Part shown: in pieces, positions 10,463 to 18,450 of the stretch
Position numbering within the stretch: the first letter of the stretch is position 1
How the letters are laid out: the number at the start of each line of letters is the position of its first letter
DNA from: Haloferula helveola
GTDB lineage: Bacteria; Verrucomicrobiota; Verrucomicrobiia; Verrucomicrobiales; Akkermansiaceae
Assembly (NCBI RefSeq): GCF_037076345.1
Contig: NZ_AP024702.1
Location: forward strand, 1,302,001-1,366,000
DNA: 64,000 nucleotides
Direction: 5' to 3'
Notes under the pieces: model-generated
Databases searched by the model: none
What the model was told of the DNA's origin: nothing
The model's input: only the letters and a program-made list of their open reading frames with translations
Program-made: the position numbers and the translations under genes

Positions 10463-12430
10463 CTACTTCTTCTTACCTTTGCCCTTGCCCGGGCCTCCAC
10501 CCTTGGAACCTCCGCCACCCTTGGAGCTTCCTCCGCCTTTGCTGCTGGAACCGGTGTCCTTCGACCGGCCGGGCGACGACTTTTGCTTCGCGCGCTCGAG
10601 TTGCTTCGCGCGTTCCTGTTGCTGCTGCTTGGCACGCTCCATCTGCTTCGCCCGTTCCTGCTGTTGTTGCTTGGCACGCTCCATCTGCTTCGCCCGTTCC
10701 TGCTGTTGTTGCTTGGCACGCTCCATCTGCTTCGCCTTCTCCTTCTGGGCAGCCGCCGCTTTGGCGCGTTCGTTCGCCTGATCCCGCTTTGCCTTTTCGG
10801 CACGGTCCCCGGCTTCCTTCGCCGCCTTTGCCTTCTGGGCGGCCTCCGACGCCTTACGTTGCTGTTCCTTCAGCTTCTCCTGCATCTGCGCGCGGGCGCC
10901 CGATCCCTTATCATTCCCCGGAGGAGCCGGTTTATCGACACGCTCCGGAGCTTTCTCGCGACCCCGGGGCTGAGACGCTTGGGATTTCTCCTTGTCGGGC
11001 CCGCGACCGACCTCCGGCCGGCCGCCATCCGATTTACCGCGCGGACCTTTGGTCTTTTCGAGGCGTTCGACGATCGCATCGCGCATCGCTTTCCCCTTCG
11101 GCTCGGGACGCTCCGGCACCTTCACCGACTTGGCAAAAGCCTCGTCACCCCGACCACGGATGGGTGAGCGCTGGAACTTCTCCTTCAACTCCTTGGCCTC
11201 GCCTTTCGGAGAAGACGAGCGGACTTCGAGCTTCTCGCGAAGCTTCCGAAACTGCTCCGCCTGCTCGCGCTGCCGGCCGATCCTCTCGATGTCCGACTTG
11301 GCGACCTGCTGGAATTTGAAGCCACCGGAATCCCGCTTCGGATAGTCCCGAATCGAGCTGGCGAAAGCACGGTCGCCGAATCCTTCCGTGCGGATCGTGC
11401 GCATCGTCGACCACGTATGGGGCGGACGCGCCTGCACGTTCGAAGTGAGATAGTTGTATCGGTCGCGATGCTTCTTCTCCCAGTGCTTGTCGCCGCGATG
11501 GCTCCAGCGCTGGTAAGCGTAGATCGGATCGTAGTGGCCACGCGCGGAGTGCCAGGCGAAGGCCGGATTGTATCCCCTCGAGAGATAACGGGAGTCATAG
11601 TAGTCGCCGAAATAGTAGTGGCAGGTCCGCGGCCGGTAGAAGAGGTGGTCGACGAACGCGTTCACAGCGACCACCACGCTCGGTTGATAACGGTAGCGGG
11701 CGCCGTGATTGCGGTGAAAATGCACCGGAGCAAAGACCACGCCACGACGGGCGACCGAGTAGTCCCAGTAGCCGTCGACAAACACATAGCCGCGGGGTGT
11801 CCAGACGTATCGGGCGGGAACCCACGTCCAGCCATCGCGAAGGGGCGACCAGTAGCCCGAGCGCCACACGTAGCGGGTATCGGCCCAAATCCATGATCCG
11901 GGAATCCAGCTATGGTCGGAGCTCGGTGCCGCGACACTCGGGCCGGCCTCGACCGTCGCGGGAGGAGCCGTCGAAAAATAGCTCACCTCCTCGACGTCCG
12001 CATCGCCCCAGTATCCGGAAACCCACTGCCACTCGGAACTTCCGAGTTCGTCCCAGTAGCCAGGAACCCACTGACGTTCGGGCGGCAGGTTCCGCCAGAC
12101 GCCACTGATCCAAAGGTAGTCGCTCTGGTCGTCTTCCCAGCCCCAATAGCCCGGGATCCACGTGACGTTGTCTCCCTCGGGCCGCATCTCCGGCGGCAGT
12201 TCTTCCAGAGGCTCAGGCGGCAGCTGGTTGACGATGATGCCTGGCTCGGGTTCAAAAGTGACGGACTCGGCGAAGGCCTCGTGGACAGGTCCGCGCGTCA
12301 GCACCTCGAAGTTGTCGACGTCCTGCGCTGGCAGCGGCACGGCCTCGGAGGTGGTTGAAGAGGCGACAAACACCGCCCCGCCAGCGAGTGCCGCGGAGAG
12401 GGCGATGATGGTGATGGTTCGGTTTTTCAT
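10463..12430 (-). CDS. Exported YXWxxGYW-repeat protein with basic coiled-coil tail
   Basis: 655 residues from the ATG at 12430, chosen because it begins a clean signal peptide (MKNRTITIIALSAALAGGAVFVAS); the frame extends upstream but without signal character. Residues of about 85-230 carry repeated W-P-G-Y-W units (WIPGYWGWEDD, WVPGYWDELG, WVSGYWGDAD, WIPGSWIWAD, WRSGYWSPL), the pattern of the YXWGXW repeat family. The C-terminal half is rich in K, R, E and Q and contains three exact 42-base repeats (RAKQQQQERAKQME units), ending in a Gly/Ser/Lys-rich tail. It is probably an envelope or extracellular structural protein. The strongly basic tail could bind DNA, polyanions or the cell surface, but that is inference. 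Confidence 0.85.
   Translation of the reverse strand: MKNRTITIIALSAALAGGAVFVASSTTSEAVPLPAQDVDNFEVLTRGPVHEAFAESVTFEPEPGIIVNQLPPEPLEELPPEMRPEGDNVTWIPGYWGWEDDQSDYLWISGVWRNLPPERQWVPGYWDELGSSEWQWVSGYWGDADVEEVSYFSTAPPATVEAGPSVAAPSSDHSWIPGSWIWADTRYVWRSGYWSPLRDGWTWVPARYVWTPRGYVFVDGYWDYSVARRGVVFAPVHFHRNHGARYRYQPSVVVAVNAFVDHLFYRPRTCHYYFGDYYDSRYLSRGYNPAFAWHSARGHYDPIYAYQRWSHRGDKHWEKKHRDRYNYLTSNVQARPPHTWSTMRTIRTEGFGDRAFASSIRDYPKRDSGGFKFQQVAKSDIERIGRQREQAEQFRKLREKLEVRSSSPKGEAKELKEKFQRSPIRGRGDEAFAKSVKVPERPEPKGKAMRDAIVERLEKTKGPRGKSDGGRPEVGRGPDKEKSQASQPRGREKAPERVDKPAPPGNDKGSGARAQMQEKLKEQQRKASEAAQKAKAAKEAGDRAEKAKRDQANERAKAAAAQKEKAKQMERAKQQQQERAKQMERAKQQQQERAKQMERAKQQQQERAKQLERAKQKSSPGRSKDTGSSSKGGGSSKGGGGSKGGGPGKGKGKKK
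10603..10728. repeat. Three tandem 42-bp coding repeats
   Basis: Units at 10603-10644, 10645-10686 and 10687-10728. The last two are identical and the first differs at a few bases. Partial units flank both sides. They encode 14-residue RAKQ/ERAKQM coiled-coil repeats, so copy number probably varies among strains. Confidence 0.9.
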
Positions 12431-12676
12431 GATCGTTGAAATTCGGTTCTGTGTTTCCGGTGCGACGGATCCCATCCGCCCGCATTCAAACGCAGACTGC
12501 TTGCCGCCTTGGGAACCGCGTTCTGACCAACTGGCAGCCAGCGCCTTATGAATCCCCCGACTTTTCCCAAGTTTCTCCGAGAACCGCACCCTGCACGGAT
12601 CCACATGGCACCCTGCACGATCCCCGTTCCGCTCTGTGAAGTTGCCTCACTCTCCCCCGCCTGACAGCGTGCGCCC

Positions 12677-13024
12677 ATGCAGGTCGAGAAAGTGAAATAC
12701 GTGCTCTGGGCGGCCGACTGGCAGCGCTGCGTGAAGTTCTACAGCGAGCTGTTCGGTGGCGAAGCGACGATGGAATCGGAAGTCTGGAGCGAGGTCGTCA
12801 TCCAAGGAGCCATCATCGGCATCCACGGCGGTGGCGAAGGCAAGCGCACCTGGACCGGCCTGTCATTCCAGCTCGACGACCTCCGCGAAGGCATCCGTCG
12901 GCTGAAGGAATGCGGTGGCGATCTGACCTGCGAGCCCACGGACACCCCGGAGGAACCGCTTCACCTCGCGATGTGCATCGACCCCGAGGGCAACGAGTTC
13001 ATGATGACCCAGCGGCGGAGCTGA
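12677..13024 (+). CDS. VOC-family (glyoxalase/bleomycin-resistance fold) protein
   Basis: 115 residues, one vicinal-oxygen-chelate domain: VKYVLWAADWQRCVKFYSELFG at the start, the central strand with GIHGGG, and the closing strand CIDPEGNEFMMTQ, where the final Glu is a normal metal ligand. The substrate cannot be told. The gene is followed directly by the palindromic repeat cluster, which may contain its terminator. Confidence 0.85.
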   Translation: MQVEKVKYVLWAADWQRCVKFYSELFGGEATMESEVWSEVVIQGAIIGIHGGGEGKRTWTGLSFQLDDLREGIRRLKECGGDLTCEPTDTPEEPLHLAMCIDPEGNEFMMTQRRS

Positions 13025-13026
13025 AA

Positions 13027-13352
13027 AGGACCGCGCGGCTCCGACCGCGCTACGGAAGGTAGGGACGACTGCCCCCAGTCGTCCGCGATCCGCCGGCAAG
13101 GCCGTTGCGACCCCGGACTCATCGGACAAGCGAGCGGCGCTTTCAGCAGGACCGTGCGGCTCCGACCGCGCCCCGGAAGGTAGGGACGACTGCCCCAGTC
13201 GTCCGCGATCTGCCCACAGGCCGTTGCGATCCTTCACGCACCGGACAAGCAAGGGCCGCTTCCAGCAGGACCGCGCGGCTCCGACCGCGCCCCCGAGAAT
13301 CGGGCATCTGTTGAGCCGGGGTTCCGGGGCGCGGTCGGAGCCGCGCGGTCCT
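13027..13352. repeat. Tandem ~120-bp units made of two palindrome types, closed by an inverted copy
   Basis: This fills the gene-free stretch 13025-13388. Units begin with AGGACCG at 13027, 13148 and 13267 (periods 121 and 119). Each full unit has a GGACCGCGCGGCTCCGACC core, then GGTAGGGACGACT-AGTCGTCC, then a less conserved spacer. The third unit is cut short, and an inverted copy of the first core (GGTCGGAGCCGCGCGGTCC) lies at about 13333-13352, giving one large foldback. No open reading frame of interest and no RNA gene was recognised. Confidence 0.85.
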
Positions 13353-13388
13353 TTCCTCCACTCCCCTACCCGCAGTCCGGACCGGCAA

Positions 13389-14258
13389 TCACGCGCGCGA
13401 CGCCGCCGCGATGGTGTTCTTCATCAGCATCGCGATCGTCATCGGCCCGACTCCGCCGGGCACCGGGGTGATGGCCTTACACTTGGGTGCGACTTCTTCG
13501 TAGGCGACGTCACCGGTCAGGCGGTAGCCGCTCTTCCGCGAAGGATCCTCCACGCGGTTGATTCCGACATCGATCACCACCGCCCCGTCCTTGACCCAAT
13601 CCGCCTTGACCATTTCCGGGCGGCCGACGGCTGCCACCAGGATGTCGGCCTCGCGGCAGATCGCGGGCAAATCACGGCTGCGCGAGTGGGCCACCGTCAC
13701 GGTCGCGTCGGAACCCTTCGCCATCAGCAGGAGCGCCATCGGCTTGCCAACGATCATGCTGCGACCGATCACCACCGCGTTCGCGCCGCTGGTCTCGATG
13801 CCCGCCTCCTTGATCAGGCGCATGCAACCGGCCGGTGTGCACGGAACGAATCCGGTGGGATCTTCCAATGCGAGTTTGGCGACGTTTTCCGGATGGAAGC
13901 CGTCGACATCCTTCGCCGGGTCGAGCGCCCTCACGATTTCCTCCTCGTCGATCTGCTCCGGCGGCGGGCTCTGGACGAGGATACCGTGAATCGCCGGATC
14001 GGCATTCAGCTCCGCCACGACTTTCAGCAACTCTTCCTGGGTGGTCTCGGTCGGTAGCTCGATCTTCCTCGAATGGATGCCGAGGTCGCCACAGGTCCGG
14101 ACCTTCGATCCGACGTAAACCATGGAAGCGGGATCCTCCCCCACCAGCACCACGGCCAGCCCGGGAGTCACTCCTTTTGCCTTCAATGAATCCACTTCCC
14201 GCCGGCACTCCTCAAGAACCGTTGCGGCCACTGCCTTTCCATCGATCACCTTGCTCAT
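13389..14258 (-). CDS. folD: Bifunctional methylenetetrahydrofolate dehydrogenase/cyclohydrolase
   Basis: 289 residues, the usual length. FolD interconverts 5,10-methylene-, methenyl- and 10-formyl-tetrahydrofolate with NADP in the cytosol. Family motifs are present: [17 protein letters not shown] with the catalytic Lys and Tyr, [11 protein letters not shown], the nucleotide-binding [15 protein letters not shown], and [10 protein letters not shown] near the C-terminus. The ATG at 14258 gives [10 protein letters not shown] and overlaps the upstream DUF374 stop by four bases (ATGA), so translation is probably coupled. It is the last gene of a three-gene operon. One-carbon metabolism links it to metH elsewhere in the window. 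Confidence 0.97.
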   Translation of the reverse strand: MSKVIDGKAVAATVLEECRREVDSLKAKGVTPGLAVVLVGEDPASMVYVGSKVRTCGDLGIHSRKIELPTETTQEELLKVVAELNADPAIHGILVQSPPPEQIDEEEIVRALDPAKDVDGFHPENVAKLALEDPTGFVPCTPAGCMRLIKEAGIETSGANAVVIGRSMIVGKPMALLLMAKGSDATVTVAHSRSRDLPAICREADILVAAVGRPEMVKADWVKDGAVVIDVGINRVEDPSRKSGYRLTGDVAYEEVAPKCKAITPVPGGVGPMTIAMLMKNTIAAASRA

Positions 14259-14926
14259 GTCGCTTCGTTGAAGTCCTCGACACCCGACCGGAGCCGGTCC
14301 TCGATCCGCGAGCGCCAAGTTTCAAATTCATCCTCTCCAAGCCGTCCCGGAACCGCAAGCGCCTCGTCGAAAATGACGCGCACCTTGCTGAACGGCACCG
14401 GCAGACGGAAGCGGTCCCAGCTGCCGAGCTGCCAGGCGCGGGTGAATTCGACGTGGATCGGGATCACCGGCGCGCCCGAAGCTTCCGCAAGTTTCACCAG
14501 CCCGGCCTGCAGGACATACCGCGGACCGCGCGGACCATCGGGCGTGACACAGCAGTCAGTCCCGTCCCGCAGCGTTTTGCGCAGCGCGACCAGAGCGGCC
14601 ACCCCGCGCCGCGAGGATGATCCGCGGACCGATCCGAGGCCGAAAACACCCACCGCGCGTGCCAGTGTGGCGCCGTCGTGGCTGGCGCTTGTCAGGACCA
14701 CCGCCTTGCGCCACTTGCCGCAGAGTTTCCGCCACGCCGCCGGCACCACGAAGATCCGGTTGTGCCACAGCCCGTAGATCACCGGCCCCTTGAGCTTGTC
14801 GCGCTCGCCGAGACCGCAGCGGTCCACCAGTTCGAAGCGCAGCGTCATGCACCACAGGCGCATCAGCCAACCGGCCAGGGACCCCAGCAGCGACGACTTC
14901 CGACTCTCGCGAATCTCGCTGCCCAT
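14255..14926 (-). CDS. DUF374 lysophospholipid acyltransferase-like protein
   Basis: 223 residues. DUF374 proteins belong to the glycerophospholipid acyltransferase superfamily. An H-x4-D-like motif is seen ([15 protein letters not shown]) after the [10 protein letters not shown] segment, and the second family motif is [11 protein letters not shown]. It is probably membrane-associated and acts on lipid A or phospholipid precursors, which is inference from family. The start is the ATG at 14926, which overlaps the kinase stop by one base (TGATG). A GTG directly before it is also possible. The 3' end overlaps folD. Confidence 0.87.
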   Translation of the reverse strand: MGSEIRESRKSSLLGSLAGWLMRLWCMTLRFELVDRCGLGERDKLKGPVIYGLWHNRIFVVPAAWRKLCGKWRKAVVLTSASHDGATLARAVGVFGLGSVRGSSSRRGVAALVALRKTLRDGTDCCVTPDGPRGPRYVLQAGLVKLAEASGAPVIPIHVEFTRAWQLGSWDRFRLPVPFSKVRVIFDEALAVPGRLGEDEFETWRSRIEDRLRSGVEDFNEAT

Positions 14927-16419
14927 CACAGGAATCCCCCCGCGTGGAGGGTCTCTGCCAAGTACTGCTGACGGGCCAGAAGCTCTCCGTAGAATTCGTG
15001 AAGTGCGGCATCGGGCAGACGCCGCGACGCCTCGTCGGCCGTCACCACATAACCCGCGATCTCATCGAAGCCGAGCTCCTCGCCCTGATCGTGGAAATAC
15101 ACCACCGCCGCCTGCATGGCCGCGCCGAGCAGCGCCCCGCCGCCACCGGAAACGGCAACGACCGGCACTCCGAAAACGTCCGCCAGAAGCTGGGCCGACG
15201 TCGGCCCGACATCGCGGGTCAGGCGCACCTCGGTCGGTTCGAATCCGATGTCGCGCAGCCGGCTCATGGCGAATCCGAATCCGAGCGCCACCCCTTCGGC
15301 CGCCGCCCTGGCGAGATTACCCGGCGTGAAATTGTCGAGCGTCATGCCGTGCAGCACACCGCAGCCGTCGGGCATCCGCGGCACCGACTCGCCTCTCAAA
15401 TACGGGAGAAACAGTAGACCGTCCGCACCCGCCGGCGCGGCGGTGATCGCGTGGTCGAACTCTGCGCCCGTCCAGCCATACTGACGCCGGATCAGCTCCG
15501 GAGCGGCGATCACATTCTCGAGATCCATGCGGGTGATGCCGTTGCCCGCGAGGTCGCAGCCGACCTTGCCCTCGCCGTGGAAGTCGACCCGCGCCTCCGC
15601 AGCCAGACCGACCAGCGCGCCTTCGGCCGACACATCCGCGAGCAGATCCTCCGGCAGCGCCGCGCCCGAGGCGAACAATCCCGCCGCGCGGCCGTCGCTT
15701 CCCGCAGCCACCAGCACTCCCTTCGGCAGCCCCCACGCGTCCCCCAGCGACTCCCGCAGCGCACCGCGCGCCTGCCGGGCTTCGAGCACCTCGGGCAGCA
15801 ACCCGCCGAGGCCTTCGCCAATGAATGCTGTCAGCGGTTCGCACCACGTCCGGTTCGGCACTTCGAAGAGTCCGCTGGCCGCCGCGGTCGATGCCGAAGT
15901 CGCGTTGGTCCCTGTCAGCCAGTAGCCGATGAAATCCTGCGCCGAGAGCAGCCGGGCGGCCCGCTGGAAGTGCTTCGGCTCGTGCTCCTTCAGCCAAAGT
16001 GCCTGGGCTGCCAGCGAACCTGCCGAGAGCGCGTTGCCGGTCATCTCGATGAGCCCCGGGGCCCCGCCGAAAGCCCGGCCGATCTCCTCGACCTGGCGAC
16101 GCGCCGAGCGGTCGTTCCCCCGTTTGGCCGGCCGGACGATGCGGTCGTCGCCATCAAGCACCACCATCCCGCCGGCGGGCGCGGTCACGCCGATCCCGGC
16201 GACCGAAGCCTTGGCATCGCCCAGCTGCGCCAGCACCTCGCGAACGGCGTGATCGACAGCCCCGATCCACCTCGCCGGGTCCTGCTCGGCATAGCCTTCC
16301 GGCAGACCCTCGATCCACTCGAGCGGGGCCGAGGCGGTCGCGGTGACGCGGGCGGCCTCGAGCTCGAGGGCCGCCACACGGGTCAATCCGTGGCCGATTT
16401 CGATTCCCAGAAAGTGCAT
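14926..16419 (-). CDS. FGGY-family carbohydrate kinase (xylulokinase-like)
   Basis: 497 residues from the ATG at 16419. The N-terminus has the FGGY phosphate loop (FLGIEIGHGLTRVAAL), then the substrate region (GMVVLDGDDRIVRPAKRGNDRSA), and the C-terminal half has FLPYLRGESVPRMPDG and SGGGGALLGAAMQAAVV. Length and motifs fit xylulokinase (D-xylulose to D-xylulose 5-phosphate), but several FGGY kinases share these. The first Asp of the usual D-x-G-T/S loop is Glu here (IEIGHG), which is uncommon. It is the first gene of the operon with DUF374 and folD. Confidence 0.85.
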   Translation of the reverse strand: MHFLGIEIGHGLTRVAALELEAARVTATASAPLEWIEGLPEGYAEQDPARWIGAVDHAVREVLAQLGDAKASVAGIGVTAPAGGMVVLDGDDRIVRPAKRGNDRSARRQVEEIGRAFGGAPGLIEMTGNALSAGSLAAQALWLKEHEPKHFQRAARLLSAQDFIGYWLTGTNATSASTAAASGLFEVPNRTWCEPLTAFIGEGLGGLLPEVLEARQARGALRESLGDAWGLPKGVLVAAGSDGRAAGLFASGAALPEDLLADVSAEGALVGLAAEARVDFHGEGKVGCDLAGNGITRMDLENVIAAPELIRRQYGWTGAEFDHAITAAPAGADGLLFLPYLRGESVPRMPDGCGVLHGMTLDNFTPGNLARAAAEGVALGFGFAMSRLRDIGFEPTEVRLTRDVGPTSAQLLADVFGVPVVAVSGGGGALLGAAMQAAVVYFHDQGEELGFDEIAGYVVTADEASRRLPDAALHEFYGELLARQQYLAETLHAGGFL

Positions 16420-16530
16420 GGATGGAAGGGTGGAAAGCGCCGGGCTTTTCGTGGTCCTCACCCTCAGCATCGGCCGGACCCTTGGCAAGCCCGGGCTTGA
16501 TCCGCCACGGGGCCGGTCCATCCTTCCCGC

Positions 16531-16989
16531 ATGAGCGACTTCGAAGACAAGGTGCGCGACGCGCTTTCCAACCCTCAGAACCAGGGTGAAATGAGCGACG
16601 CCGACTCGGTCGGCACCGTCGGCTCGCCCGACTGCGGCGATATGCTGCGGATGTGGCTGAAGTTCACCGAGAAGGACGGCAAGAAGGTGATCGACCGGGC
16701 GTCCTTCCAAAGCTTCGGCTGCCAGACGGCGATCGCGGTCGCCTCGATGGCCACCGAATTGCTCAAGGGCAAGACCGCCGAGGAGGCGGCCAAACTGTCC
16801 GCCGACGAACTGACCGGCGAACTCGGCCCCTTGCCGCCGATGAAGATCCACTGCGGCCAGCTCGTCGAGGGCGCCCTGCGCAACGCGCTCGGCGGTCCGT
16901 CCGACGAAGCCTCGGCCGAGCCGGCGAAGACGCTCTCGGCCGAGCTTCAGAAGCCGAAGGGCAACATCCGCATCGTGCCGCTGGATTAG
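16531..16989 (+). CDS. NifU/IscU-like iron-sulfur cluster scaffold protein
   Basis: 152 residues. The three scaffold cysteines are present in order: GSPDCGDML, SFGCQTAIA and IHCGQLVEGAL, matching the three Cys of IscU/NifU-N. The Asp after the first Cys is also conserved. It assembles 2Fe-2S or 4Fe-4S clusters for delivery to apoproteins in the cytosol. No cysteine desulfurase neighbour is present. A strong palindromic repeat lies directly downstream. Confidence 0.92.
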   Translation: MSDFEDKVRDALSNPQNQGEMSDADSVGTVGSPDCGDMLRMWLKFTEKDGKKVIDRASFQSFGCQTAIAVASMATELLKGKTAEEAAKLSADELTGELGPLPPMKIHCGQLVEGALRNALGGPSDEASAEPAKTLSAELQKPKGNIRIVPLD

Positions 16990-16994
16990 ATTGG

Positions 16995-17060
16995 CAAGGA
17001 GCGGCGTCCTCCGGGCGCCGTGGCGGTCCGGAATCGGCGCCCGAAGGACGCCGCTCCTTG
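16995..17060. repeat. 66-bp perfect-ended palindromic repeat
   Basis: CAAGGAGCGGCGTCCT at the left pairs with AGGACGCCGCTCCTTG at the right, and inner CGGGCGCCG pairs with CGGCGCCCG. A degenerate relative is at 32311-32372 and a half copy at 40888-40911. It may also terminate transcription of the scaffold gene, although no T-run follows. Confidence 0.85.
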
Positions 17061-17111
17061 ATCACTCCCGGCCTTGCATGTTCCGGGTGCAGGCGGGAAG
17101 CTCCACTGCAG

Positions 17112-17360
17112 ATGGAATCCCACGAATGGCGCGAACGCACGGAGGAGGGACTGCGCTTCTGGCGGGCCAACCGGCATGCCGGCCGCTGGACGTTCCAGAC
17201 GACCCTCAAGACCGATCCCGACTGGGAGCCGATCGACCCGGTGCCCCGCGAACTCTGGCAGGCGCTGCGCGAGAAACTGTGGAACAAGTACCAGCGCGGC
17301 CGCTGCCCGTGGGAACACATCGCCTACATCGACAAGTTGCTCGAAGACGACGACTCCTGA
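17112..17360 (+). CDS. Small conserved-looking protein of unknown function
   Basis: 82 residues: HEWRERTEEGLRFWRANRHAG near the start, then LWQALREKLWNKYQRGRCPWEH, ending in acidic LLEDDDS. It is rich in Trp and charged residues with no signal peptide. The start was taken at the ATG of MESHEW. The frame also runs upstream inside the scaffold gene and the palindrome, but that part looks non-coding. The gap to the aminopeptidase is 13 bases, so it is probably co-transcribed. I do not recognise the family. Confidence 0.7.
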   Translation: MESHEWRERTEEGLRFWRANRHAGRWTFQTTLKTDPDWEPIDPVPRELWQALREKLWNKYQRGRCPWEHIAYIDKLLEDDDS

Positions 17361-17373
17361 CCCTTTCCCGCCG

Positions 17374-18450
17374 ATGACCAAGAACCAAAGCGAATTCCTT
17401 TTCCGCCTGCTTGAAACCCCGAGTCCCACCGGCAGCGAGATGCTGGGCCAGCGGGTCTGGGCCGACTATCTGAAGCCAACCGCCGACGAGGTCGCATGCG
17501 ATGCCTATGGCTCGACCTGGGCGACCCTCAAGGGCAAGTCGAAGCACCGCGTGATGCTCGCCGCCCACGCCGACGAAATCGGCTGGATGATCAAGGCGGT
17601 TCAGGACGACGGATTCCTCCGCATCGACCGGGTTGGCGGTTCCGACCACGCCACCGCCCGCGGGCGCCGGCTGCGGATCCTCGGCGACAAGGGTGAAGTC
17701 CTCGGGATCATCGGCAATACCGCCATCCACCTGCGCAAGGATTCGCTCGGCGACGAAAAGGCGCCGAAGGTCCACGAGCTGTGGGTCGATGTCGGTGCCT
17801 CGTCCGCCAAGGAAGTCGCGGAGCTCGGCTTGCGGGTCGGTCACTTCGCGGTCTATGCCGACACCCCGACCGAACTCGCCCACAAACGCATCGTCTCCCG
17901 CGCGCTCGATAACCGCATCGGCTCGTTCATCATCGCCCAGGTGCTCCGACGCCTGGCCAAGTCGGAAAAGAAGTCCGACGCCTCGCTGGTCTGCCTGAAT
18001 GCGATCCAGGAGGAGATCGGCGGTCACGGCGCGGTCATGGCGACCTACCGGCTGAAGCCCGACGCCTGCATCTGCCTCGATGTCACCCATGCCACCGACA
18101 CGCCCGGCCTCGATACGAACCAGCACGGCAAGGTGACGCTGGGTGGCGGACCGACCGTCACCCACGGCACCGCCAACCATCCACTGATCGTCGAGCGCCT
18201 GATTTCGATCGCCGAGAAGGAAGGCATCCCGCTCCAGCACGAGGCGTCCAGCCGCTTCACCGGGACGGACACCGACAAGATCTTCCAGCAGCGCGGCGGC
18301 GTGCCGAGTGCCCTCGTCTCCCTCCCGCTCCGCTGCATGCACTCGGTCGTCGAGACCGCTCACCTCGACGACATCGAGAATACCATCAAACTTCTCGCCG
18401 CCTTCGTCGTTTCGGTGAAGGAGGACGAACCGTTCCATCAATCGCTGTGA
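17374..18450 (+). CDS. M42-family metallopeptidase (glutamyl/deblocking aminopeptidase type)
   Basis: 358 residues from the ATG giving MTKNQSEFLFRLLETPSPTG. M42 peptidases are cytosolic di-metal (Zn/Co) aminopeptidases forming large tetrahedral assemblies. Metal-site motifs are readable: AAHADEIG (His, Asp), SRALDNRIGS, the catalytic NAIQEEIGGHGA (Glu pair), CLDVTHATDTPG (Asp) and MHSVVETAHL (His). The 3' end overlaps the next gene by GTGA. Confidence 0.95.
   Translation: MTKNQSEFLFRLLETPSPTGSEMLGQRVWADYLKPTADEVACDAYGSTWATLKGKSKHRVMLAAHADEIGWMIKAVQDDGFLRIDRVGGSDHATARGRRLRILGDKGEVLGIIGNTAIHLRKDSLGDEKAPKVHELWVDVGASSAKEVAELGLRVGHFAVYADTPTELAHKRIVSRALDNRIGSFIIAQVLRRLAKSEKKSDASLVCLNAIQEEIGGHGAVMATYRLKPDACICLDVTHATDTPGLDTNQHGKVTLGGGPTVTHGTANHPLIVERLISIAEKEGIPLQHEASSRFTGTDTDKIFQQRGGVPSALVSLPLRCMHSVVETAHLDDIENTIKLLAAFVVSVKEDEPFHQSL

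Noticed and set aside
12431-12676. Possible small gene between the W-repeat protein and the VOC gene
   Set aside because: Open frames here have no motif or ribosome-binding site; the frame that extends the W-repeat protein upstream lacks a signal peptide.
13027-13352. CRISPR-like tandem repeats
   Set aside because: Units are about 120 bases with similar, not unique, spacers and internal palindromes; no cas genes.
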